Shown in pieces: positions 15,251 through 23,555 of a stretch of 64,000 bases of DNA. The notes under the pieces were generated by a model. It worked only from the letters and a program-made list of their open reading frames with translations, was not told the DNA's origin and did not search any database. The DNA lies in the NCBI GenBank assembly GCA_008330645.1, contig VLTN01000012.1:496001-560000 (forward strand). The letters run 5' to 3'. The stretch comes from Cafeteria roenbergensis (Eukaryota; Sar; Bigyra; Bicosoecida; Cafeteriaceae). Numbering within the stretch: position 1 is the first letter of the stretch; every line of letters starts with the position of its first letter. The position numbers and the translations under genes are program-made.

Positions 15251-17269
15251 TCACACAAGCTCGTCGCTGCCGTATCCCGGCACGGCGGCCGCGCGCGCGC
15301 GGGAGTGCTTGTAGCTCCAGGGCGAGGGCCCCGGCGCGCCCCCGTGCGTGCCGTGGTCTGGAGTCAGGTCGGCTGCCAGGCGCTCGAACGCGTCTTGCAC
15401 CGCCGCCTCGTCGGGCAGGTCGCCGTCCTCCTGCTCCATGGCCGCGAAGAACGCCGCGTCGCCCTCCTCTGCAAACAGGGCGTCGTCGCCACCGGCTGCG
15501 CTGGCTTGGTCGTCGGGCATGTAGGGCGAAAACCCGCCGTGCGGCGTCTGCGCGGCCGGGCCTGTTTGGCCGGGAGCTTGGCGCCGCCCGGCAGGAGCTC
15601 GCGCCGGGCCAGCGGCCGCAGCGCGGCTGGGGCCACGCTCTGGCGCACCCCCGCGCCTGCGGGGCTCCCCGCGCACCGGGGGCCGGGCCGTTGCAGCGCG
15701 ACGGGGGAGCGACGGCCCCAGGCGCCGCCCCGAGGCCGCCTGGACGTGGGCCGCCTCGATATCCTTCCTCGAGAGCCTCCGTGAGAAGTACTTGGCAGCC
15801 TCCAGGGTGCTCTGCTGCCCGCTCGTAGCCTCGGCGTCAAGGCCTTGCGATGCCATCAGGGCAAGCGTGGCCTGCAGCTGCCGGCGCCACACCTGCGGGT
15901 AGCTGAGCACGTCGTACGCCGCCACGGGCACCCCGTGCTCCACCATGCGCCACATGGCACAGCACGACAAGCCGTCCTTGCGCGAGCACGCCCTGGCCTC
16001 GGAGAGGCCGATGTAGGTCGAGAGCACCGCGCCCACCCCGAGCGCCACCACGAAGATTGCCGTGGGCGCGGCAGAGGCCGAGAACACCCAAAGGGCCGAC
16101 CCGAACACACACGAGGCGGCGACGAGCAGGGAGACGGTCGCCACGGCGAGCATCTTGTCGACGGCCCGGCGAGCCACCTTGTACACCTGGTCGTGGTGCG
16201 ACAGGCGGAGGTAAGCGCCCATCTTCAGGTGCTGTTCCCGCGCCCCGCTCGAGGCGAACGCGTCCAGCTGCCCCACGTGCTGGGCCATGCCGCCGGGGGG
16301 CAGATGGCCGGCTGGCGCGGCCGCGCCGACCGCTGCAGGCCGGGATTCGTCAGCTGCCCCGGCGTCGTGCGGCGTGGCCGGGCGCCCCCCCGGCGACGCG
16401 GAGCGGCTTCGTTCCGAGGCGCCGTCGTCTTGCTCTGCCCTGTGGGGGACGTTCATCCCCATTTCTCGCAGCAAGTCCACCTCGTGTTTGACCCCGTCCA
16501 GCACGAAGATATCGCGAATCGCGGACCGCTTTGCCAGCTCCGCGCGCATCAGGGCGGTCACGCGCCGTTGGTTGGTGTAGACGAGCATCATCGTGACGAC
16601 CAGGGTCGCAAACGCAATGCCAAGCGATGCCGCGTAAGCGATGGCAACGGCCTGCGACGTTGATGCCGCTCCCAGGTCCGTAACTCGGCCCTCGATCACA
16701 AACGCAAAGGCCACGCCAAGCATCAGCGTGGTCAAAAGCAACAAAGTGCTGTTCCTGTCGGTCTCGCTTTGCATGCTGTCCCGCCCGGCCTCCTGGGAGG
16801 CGTCGATGTACGACATGACGATGCCGCGAATGTGCTGCACCGAGGCAAGGCGGATAGACTGCTTGTGAAGCGACCGCTCCTGCTGCATGCCCCAGACGGC
16901 CGGGATGTACGACTCGGCCGCGATGCCAATGAGCCTGGGAAGGACTCCCGCGATCATACCGGCCATGGCAAAGGGTGCAAACGGCGGTCGCCGCGGCGCG
17001 CCTGGGCGCTGTTCCCGGCGGCCTGTGGGTGCTGCCCCCGCCTCCCCCCAGAGGGATACACAAAGCCCTTCTTCTCGTGCGACGCGCCAGCCGGCGGTCG
17101 GGCAGCGCGTCTGTGACGTGGGGCATCCGCTCCGTCGCTGGGCACTGGCAGAGCAGCTGGCATGTGCGGCTGTGCAGACGGCGGGGCAATTGGCCCCTGG
17201 GGGATCCGACTCGCGCTCTGGCTCGATTGCCGGCGGCTGCTGGGCGCGTTCTTCAGACTGCGAGGCCAT
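15251..17269 (-). CDS. Multi-pass membrane protein of unknown family
   Basis: An intronless frame of 672 aa from the ATG at 17269. The ATG at 16966 (MAGMIAGVLPRL) is an equally possible start, because the first ~100 residues are low-complexity. About four membrane segments are visible. Two are close together (LLLLTTLMLGVAFAFVIEG and AVAIAYAASLGIAFATLVV), then after a ~170-residue cytosolic-looking linker come two more (MLAVATVSLLVAASCVFGSA and TAIFVVALGVGAVLSTYIGL). The C-terminal third is rich in Arg, Pro, Gly and acidic residues and probably disordered. Four segments with an acidic residue at the end of the first loosely recall Orai-type calcium channels, but I would not call it one. The stop codon at 15251 lies within tens of bases of the outer end of the pogo-like element. 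Confidence 0.6.
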   Translation of the reverse strand: MASQSEERAQQPPAIEPERESDPPGANCPAVCTAAHASCSASAQRRSGCPTSQTRCPTAGWRVAREEGLCVSLWGEAGAAPTGRREQRPGAPRRPPFAPFAMAGMIAGVLPRLIGIAAESYIPAVWGMQQERSLHKQSIRLASVQHIRGIVMSYIDASQEAGRDSMQSETDRNSTLLLLTTLMLGVAFAFVIEGRVTDLGAASTSQAVAIAYAASLGIAFATLVVTMMLVYTNQRRVTALMRAELAKRSAIRDIFVLDGVKHEVDLLREMGMNVPHRAEQDDGASERSRSASPGGRPATPHDAGAADESRPAAVGAAAPAGHLPPGGMAQHVGQLDAFASSGAREQHLKMGAYLRLSHHDQVYKVARRAVDKMLAVATVSLLVAASCVFGSALWVFSASAAPTAIFVVALGVGAVLSTYIGLSEARACSRKDGLSCCAMWRMVEHGVPVAAYDVLSYPQVWRRQLQATLALMASQGLDAEATSGQQSTLEAAKYFSRRLSRKDIEAAHVQAASGRRLGPSLPRRAATARPPVRGEPRRRGGAPERGPSRAAAAGPARAPAGRRQAPGQTGPAAQTPHGGFSPYMPDDQASAAGGDDALFAEEGDAAFFAAMEQEDGDLPDEAAVQDAFERLAADLTPDHGTHGGAPGPSPWSYKHSRARAAAVPGYGSDELV

Positions 17270-17383
17270 GTTGCGGGGCGCGGACCCTCGGCGGCTGTTG
17301 GGCAAAGCAGCCGAGCGGACAGGCTCGAGCACATCCGCGCAGCAGCTGGCGCCTCGGCCAGTGCCGCATGCAGAGAGCCATTG

Positions 17384-17402
17384 CACACACACACATACAC
17401 AC
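17384..17402. repeat. (CA)n microsatellite
   Basis: A run of alternating C and A with one T interruption, in the 195-bp gap between the membrane-protein start and the next gene's stop codon. Confidence 0.8.
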
Positions 17403-17464
17403 CGCGGCGCGCGCCTCTCCCAGCCTCGGGCACCCGGCCGTCGACGGCGAGCATCTGTGCCGCT

Positions 17465-19414
17465 CTAGCCCGCAAAGTCGTCGACAAAGGCCGAGCCCTC
17501 CGGCTGCCAGCGGTGGCCGGCCCGGCGCCAGGCGTAGTGCAGCAGCTCGAATCTGTCCGCGGCGCCACCCTGCTTGTCGGGGTGGTGCTCCTTCGAGAGC
17601 CGGTAGAACAGCTTGCGCCGAGTGCGCGCGTTCTGCGGCCAGCGGGTGTGTTCCAGCATGTCCGTGAGGTCCTGCCAGCGCTCAGCAAGGCCCTCGCGCC
17701 CCTCGAGCTGGATGTGAGCGCCGGCGGGCGGCCTGAGCATGCCGTCGTCCTCGGCAGCAGCGGCCCCGTCAGCGGGCGAGGCTGCCTCCGCGAGCACTCG
17801 CCTGATGCGACGCCCCGCCCCCCTCGTGACAGTGACGGTGGGCGGCACGGGGCCCTGCCCGTCAGCCTGTGCCTCCTCCGCCGCCCTGGACCCCACTGCT
17901 GCCAGGCCCGGCTCCGTGTTCATGGCAACCACCAGAGCCGCGCCGGCGTCCCGCGCCGCTGCCAGCTTCACGGCGAAGCTGCAGAGTCCTCGCTCCACGA
18001 GCACGGCGGCACCTCGAGCTTCGGCGGCGTTGGCAAGCGCCGCCGCGCACGCGGAGGGGGGGTCCGCCATCACCAGCCGCAGCCTTGCGCCCGGCGCGGC
18101 CGCGGCAAACTGGCCAAGCAGGTACTCACCGTCCACCACGCCGGCGCCGTCCTGTGCGGGGGTCCATCCGCCAGAGGCCGCGGAGGCCCCGGCAGCGGCA
18201 ACGGTGGCCCCGGCTGCGACGTCAACTGCCGACACCTCCACAGCCTCGGCGAGGGCCCCTGCGCCTGCGGCGACGGCGGCAGAGGCGGCGTCCGCGGCGG
18301 CGGCAGCGGCACCTTGTGGCCCTCGCGGAAGGATCACCGTGAAGTGGCCGGCAGGGTTCGACAGAGCGATCTCCTTCGCCGCCGCCTCCTGCGCCCTGCT
18401 GGCCGCCTCGTCCGCCGCCTCCTCCTCCGCTGCCTGGCGCAAGGCCTCTCGAGTCGCGCTCTCGGGCGCTCCGCAGAACCGCTCATCCACAAGCAGCCTC
18501 ACGCCCAGGCCCGTTGTTTGGGACTGCAGCGCCCGCGGAGGGGCCGGGGGCCCGCCCGTCGGCGGCCTCTTCCCACGGGCCAAGTCCGCCTCGGTGAGCC
18601 TGCCGAACCCCTCGCTCTCAAAAGTCGCCATACGCCGCACGGCCTGAATCAGGCGCTCGCCCGACTCGCCGCTCACGCTCACCACGGGCAGAGCCACTCC
18701 CTGCCCGAAGGAAGGATCGGCTGGCATGACGAAGGCAGGGCCGTCCGGGTTGACCACGATGAGGCCGCGAGCGCCCACCTGCTCCGCATTGGCCGCCTTG
18801 GCGCTGAAGGCGCAGGTGCCGCGCACCACCACAACCACGGCGTCGGCCACGCTCGCGGCGTTTGCAAGGGCGCTGCATCCGTCGGCGGGCGAGGCCCACA
18901 CGATTGGCGCCTCCCAGCACCCGGTCCGCCCGCCGAAGGAAGCCTGGACGAACCGAAACTGGCCCTGGCCAACGCCGTGCAGAAGCAGCTCCACGCTCCC
19001 CTGCACGCCTTGCAGGCCGCCCGGCCGGTCGCGCAGGCGGCGCATCTCGGCTCTGCGGTCCTCCCCACGGGGCGCTCGGAAACGGAGCACCTTGGGAAGG
19101 TCGGCGTCGGCAATCTTCCTGCTGACAGCCTGCAGGCCTGTGCCAGAGACGTCCTCCTCGTTCACGGCCACCAGCAGGTCCCCGCGCTTGAGCCAGTTGC
19201 TGGCTTCTGCCGGCCCCTTGCTGTCGCCCGAGAACTTGTGGAAGCCCGTGATCCGCAAGGAGGAGTCCAGCAGCATGCCCAGCGGCTTGCGGGTGTCAAA
19301 GGACACCTGGAACTCGTCCGGAGCCAGCGCCTGCAGCGCACCCGAGGCCAGCGTGGCGAACGCAAGCACCCCCGCCGCGCAGCCTATGCGCCAGAACGCC
19401 ATGGAGAACAGCAT
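17465..19414 (-). CDS. Secretory-pathway protein with PDZ-like, two PA and a C-terminal J domain
   Basis: A single-exon gene of 649 aa. An N-terminal hydrophobic segment (residues 1-30, WRIGCAAGVLAFATLASGAL) looks like a signal peptide or anchor. Residues about 33-115 are PDZ-like (RKPLGMLLDSSLRITGF ... LKRGDLLVAVNEEDVSG). Two protease-associated (PA) folds follow, each with the ANAA ... VVVVRGTCAFSAKA type signature: about residues 160-275 and 425-545. The second reads AAVLVERGLCSFAVKLAAAR. An Ala/Glu-rich linker with a possible coiled coil (about 310-345) joins them. The C-terminal ~60 residues form a J domain with the HPD motif (RKLFYRLSKEHHPDKQGGAA). J domains recruit Hsp70, so a lumenal BiP co-chaperone is the natural guess. 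No protease domain accompanies the PA folds. I know no named family with this order. Confidence 0.75.
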   Translation of the reverse strand: MLFSMAFWRIGCAAGVLAFATLASGALQALAPDEFQVSFDTRKPLGMLLDSSLRITGFHKFSGDSKGPAEASNWLKRGDLLVAVNEEDVSGTGLQAVSRKIADADLPKVLRFRAPRGEDRRAEMRRLRDRPGGLQGVQGSVELLLHGVGQGQFRFVQASFGGRTGCWEAPIVWASPADGCSALANAASVADAVVVVVRGTCAFSAKAANAEQVGARGLIVVNPDGPAFVMPADPSFGQGVALPVVSVSGESGERLIQAVRRMATFESEGFGRLTEADLARGKRPPTGGPPAPPRALQSQTTGLGVRLLVDERFCGAPESATREALRQAAEEEAADEAASRAQEAAAKEIALSNPAGHFTVILPRGPQGAAAAAADAASAAVAAGAGALAEAVEVSAVDVAAGATVAAAGASAASGGWTPAQDGAGVVDGEYLLGQFAAAAPGARLRLVMADPPSACAAALANAAEARGAAVLVERGLCSFAVKLAAARDAGAALVVAMNTEPGLAAVGSRAAEEAQADGQGPVPPTVTVTRGAGRRIRRVLAEAASPADGAAAAEDDGMLRPPAGAHIQLEGREGLAERWQDLTDMLEHTRWPQNARTRRKLFYRLSKEHHPDKQGGAADRFELLHYAWRRAGHRWQPEGSAFVDDFAG

Positions 19415-19885
19415 GCGAGGCGCGAGGAAAGCGTTGGCCAGCGCAAGCGCAGGCAGCGACCGCTTCCCGGCGAAGCGAGCACGCCCAGCGCGTGGCCGGA
19501 CGAGGGTCTGGGTTTGTTGCGCACCCCCCTTGGGCCAGGGTGCGCTCCTGGCGCTGGGTGCCGGTGTGCGATTTGGGTAGGCATTCGCGAGAGCCGGCCG
19601 CTTGCTCTACCGGCCGGCGCGCGGCCCGACCCCGTTGCGAGCCCGAGCATTGAGCTGGTTCCCGGTTTGCGGCTTGGGGCCGGGCAGTCCATGTGGTTGG
19701 CTGGCGGTTGTGGCGCTCGGCGCTCGCTCGGAGCTGCCCATCGGTGCACGGATTTTGGTGTCGGCAACTTTGCCACGCATTCCACCCGTGCCCGCAGCAG
19801 CAAGCAGCAAAATAAAGGACAAGGCGCCCCCGCAGTTCGACCATATGGTCACGAGCGAGTTGGCTGGCGCGAGGGGAGCCGCCGC
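19415..19885. other. Intergenic
   Basis: This 471-bp stretch lies between the PDZ/PA/J gene start and the PTEN stop codon. It should hold the former's promoter and the PTEN 3' UTR. I see nothing else. Confidence 0.5.
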
Positions 19886-22354
19886 CTAGGCGTCCGGGGG
19901 CGGCATCATCGGGGCCAATGGCACAATCGGGCCACGTCCACGCGCGCGCTCGGCGTCGGCGCCTCGCCCAGACCCGCCACGAACCGGCTCGGCCGTGTGA
20001 TCGACGTAGTCCTCGTCCTCCTCGTCCGTGGAGTCGTAGTCGTCCCCGAGCTCGTCCTCGTCCTCGTCCTCGTAGTCCGCGTCGTCGTCCTCCTCCGACT
20101 CCCACGCCACTGGCGCGCCCCCCTTGCTCTTCTTCGTCTTGGGCTCCGGCAAGGCAGGCGATGCGTCTCCGGCCACGGGCTCAAAGTACACCTCGATCTG
20201 GAAGGAGGGCGCGAAGACACCCTTTTTGTCCTGCGAGGCACAATCGTCAGCCGGTCACTTGCATATCACAACCGCTTGAAAACTGCCTGCTTCGCCCCCG
20301 ACGCATGGCCAGGATGGGCCCGAGCGAGGGACGCGGCGAGCAGGGACGCGAGGGCGCCGGAGGGCGGCGGCGCGGGCAGCCTCCGCCGCGTCTGCCACCG
20401 GCAAAATCGACTGACCGCCCGCCAGCGCGGCAGCTGCTCTCACCTTGTTCGCCTTGTCCACGGCGCCGCGCGAGAAGACGAGGAAGCAGTCCCTCGTATA
20501 CGCAGTGTGGAACCACAGGTGGCAGAGCTTCTTCCGCTTGCCCAGAGGGGCTTTCGCGGCGCCGGGCGCGCGTGCGCTCGCTGGCAGCGCGGCCAGCGTG
20601 CCGCCCTCCAGCGCGGCCCCAAGCGACGCCCCGCTGCGATGTGAAAGGCCCGGGACAAGACGCGGCATGGACGGTTGGGTGGACCGCGGACAGGGGCATC
20701 GGGAGAGCGGCGGGGGAGGAAGCGGAGCTTGTAGCTAGTGGGGTGGGAAAGGGTGGGGGGAGCTTCAATAACGCGCCTAGTTGAGGGTGGTTGGGAGGGG
20801 GGGGGGTTGCCCGTGCTGCTGCTCGCAGCCTCCCGCCGGGCGCGACCCGAGAAAACGTTTCCGCCGCTCGCACTGGGGAGTGCGGAGTACGGGCAGGCGG
20901 GGCCTGCGACGCAACAGGGCGGCAGACGGGCGCAACGGCGCGCGCCACGGGGCGGCGGGGCGGCTCACCTGTGATGAAAGAACTGAAACTTTACATTCTC
21001 GCGCACCCGCACATCGAACGGCGTGAGGTCCAGGTCCATGTGCTCCGCCGGCCGACGGTAGCGGCGGACCGCGCCGGCGGATCGCGCGTAGTCGAACACC
21101 CGGGCGTTGTTGACCCGGACCTCCACGGACGGCGCGCAGCACTGGCCCTCCGAGGCCGGAACAGTGAGAAACCGGATGTGGCGCAGTCGCAGCGTGAGGG
21201 GGGGGCTGCGGCCGTGTCTGAGCATGTGCCCGTAGTAGTGGACGAAGCGCATTTGCGAGGGGATGGTGACCCCCTGCTCGTTCTCAGTGCGGCGCCGCCC
21301 GAAAAAGGTCAGCGCGTCCTCCACGTCGGCGAACATCCCGCAGTGCACCAGGTAGGCAGCGATGAGGCAGCCGGTGCGGCCCTTGCCGGCCTTGCAGTGA
21401 ACCGCAACCACGTTCTCGGGGTGCGCTCCGAGCCAGGCGTCCATGTGGTCGCAGAAGCGAGGGACCATGGACAGCAGCGGCGGGTTGTGGTCGTCGAAGG
21501 GGAAGCGAGCAGCTCTGCCGAGGAAACAGGCAGGATCGTAGCCGCGCTCCGAGCACAGGTTGTAGATCCTGCGGGACGCAGCCGAAATGGCGGCAGTGGC
21601 GGCGGCGGCGGCGGCCGGATGTGGCAGCGGCAGAATGTGGCGGTGGCGGCAGTGCCAATAGAATTCAGCGGCGGCGGAATGTGGCGGTGAGGGGCAAGAG
21701 GCGGCGGATGGTGCCGAGCGCCGCCCCTGCGCCCGCGTGGGGGCAGCGGGGTGCTCTCTGCCTCCAGGGCTCACATGTACTTGCCGGGGTGGTATTCCTC
21801 AAAGAACCGCTGCACCTCGGGCATCGGGTTCCGGATCCAGCCCTCGCTACCCTCCGATGGGAACCCCATGGCGATGATGCGGGGCGTGATGTACGTCAGG
21901 TCAAGGTCAAAGCCGTCCTTCTGGAAGCGGATTTTCTTTTTGGACACCTTGCCTCGAACCTGCGGGCTCGGCGGGCACTTGTGCGACCGGTGCCGCCCTG
22001 CTGGTCGCAAGCTGGCCAGGCAAAGCCCTCTCCCGCGCGCCTTGCCAACAGCTGCACGCGCGCGGGAATAGCAGCCAGCCATGTCAACCAGCTCGGCCGG
22101 CGCCGCTCTGCGCCCCGGGGACTCACCGTGTTGGCCAGGTTAAACCACTTGCCAGACTTTTTGGCCTTCTTGCCCTTGGCTGCCTCGGCAGCAGCCTGGT
22201 CGACCTTGGCCATCGCCGCGCCTGCAGCCTGGACAGCCGCCGCGGCGTTGTTCAGGATGGCAGCCGAGTATGACGCCCGTCGCCGTCGCCTGCCCGCTTG
22301 CGAACCGTCGGTTGCCCCTGGCTCGCCGGCGCCGGACGCGGCGGCCGCCGCCAT
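19886..22354 (-). CDS. PTEN: PTEN-type phosphatidylinositol-3,4,5-trisphosphate 3-phosphatase
   Basis: Dephosphorylates PIP3 and so opposes PI3-kinase signalling at the plasma membrane. Five exons (22127-22354, 21775-21959, 20969-21568, 20444-20633, 19886-20230) join in frame to 515 aa. A ~76-residue Ala/Lys-rich N-terminal extension precedes the PIP2-binding/phosphatase start ([18 protein letters not shown]). The active site is [10 protein letters not shown] with Cys196 and Arg202. The Asp of the FDDHNPP loop is Asp164. The TI loop GVTIPSQ is present. The C2 domain follows ([14 protein letters not shown] ... [18 protein letters not shown] ... [13 protein letters not shown]). Exon 4 carries an extra ~30-residue Ala/Gly insert in C2. 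The tail is very acidic (a run of ~35 mostly Asp/Glu residues with Ser, Thr and Tyr), like the phospho-regulated tail of animal PTEN. No PDZ-binding end is present. Confidence 0.95.
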
Positions 22355-22552
22355 GCTGAGCCGGCTCGACTGCCCAGGGCGTGCGGGGAGCTCCTGTTCT
22401 GCTCGCCTCGCCTCGGGCCCTTGACGCTGGAGCCGCGCGGCCTGCTGCGGGCGCGAGTGCTCGGCGAACGGCAAGCAAGCCCGGCTCTGCCGTCCGATCG
22501 CTGGTGCCCGGCTGCCGGCACCCGCCCTCAAGCCCCGCTGGACGAGGCAGGA
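22355..22552. promoter_or_regulatory. Bidirectional promoter between PTEN and LSM6
   Basis: Only 198 bp separate the two divergent start codons, so both promoters and 5' UTRs must share this interval. It is very GC-rich, and I see no TATA element. Confidence 0.6.
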
Positions 22553-23181
22553 ATGGCAGACGCCGCCCCAGCAAAGCGCACGCCGTCCGACTTCCTCAAG
22601 GACGTCATCGGCCGCCGCGTCGTCGTCCAGCTCAGGACGGGGACCACGTTCCGCGGTGAGGATGGCAAGCCGCGGCCCGCGATTCGCCCCGACGCTCCTG
22701 CATTGGGGCACAGGCTGGTCCCGTGGGGCGTACGGGGTGCGCATTCCTCCCTTTGTCCAATTGATTCCCAGTGGCATGCGCGCCGACTGCGGAGAGGGTC
22801 CAGGCTGCGCGCAGCGCCCGAGCGGAATTGCCAAGTCACTCGAGGCGCTGGCCGTGGCTCCCCCTCCCGCTCGCTTTGCTCCGCTCTCCGGCGCTGCAGG
22901 CGTGCTTGCCTCCCTTGACGGGTTCATGAACATCGCCATGGAGCAGACCGAGGAGTGGAAGGACGGGCACTTGTCCTCCAAGCTGGGCGACGCGTTCATC
23001 CGCGGCAACAACGGTGAGGCCCGCGCCCTTGCGCTCCCTGCCTCCGCAAAGCTCGGCCGCTCCGCGCCTGTGCCGTATAGAGCGATGCCGCATCCACTGT
23101 CCCCCGCCCCGAGCCTGCCCCTCCTGCCCGCGCGTGCGCCGTGCAGTGCTGTACATCTCTGCGGTGAAGAAGCGAGGATAG
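22553..23181 (+). CDS. LSM6: U6 snRNA-associated Sm-like protein LSM6
   Basis: A subunit of the heptameric LSM rings: LSM2-8 binds U6 snRNA in the nucleus, and LSM1-7 promotes mRNA decapping in the cytoplasm. Three exons (22553-22655, 22900-23013, 23147-23181) give 83 aa, the normal size. Joining them yields PSDFLKDVIGRRVVVQL, then RGVLASLDGFMNIAMEQTEE with Sm motif 1 (xxLDGFMN), and GDAFIRGNNVLYISAVKK with Sm motif 2 (IRGNNV). Both introns start GTGAGG and are phase 1. The start is the only ATG in frame that gives the family N terminus. Confidence 0.95.
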
Positions 23182-23555
23182 AGAGGCCGCGCCGGCCGCA
23201 CTCGACGGTTGTGCTTCCTGTTGCATCCCGGCTGCGTGATTGAGGGCTTGTGGCGCGAATGCTGCGGCTTGTCCGCCCACTCCCGGGCGTGCGACCCTCT
23301 GCAGAAGCACACACATTGGCAATCGACAAACGTGCCCCCTGCAACGCTTGCGCGCGGCATGTGACGTGGGTTTGCTTTCGTCAGCAGGTGCTTGTCTCGT
23401 AGGTGCGCGCGATGCGGTGTGATGCACTGACCAGTTGGGGTGCAGTCTGTCGGGTGGGCAGCGGGGGACGGCGCGGCGAGGAGGCAGCGCCGCCGCACAC
23501 GGCACACACACTGACAGGCAGCGCGACCGGCGATTGGGTCGGGGAGCGCGGGTGC
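23182..23555. other. Intergenic between convergent LSM6 and alpha-tubulin
   Basis: This 374-bp stretch carries the two 3' UTRs. I see no gene or repeat. Confidence 0.5.

Noticed and set aside
17162-20644. A 1,160-codon open frame on the plus strand
   Set aside because: It is antisense to the PDZ/PA/PA/J gene and part of PTEN, has no family motif, and reflects the scarcity of stop codons in GC-rich DNA.
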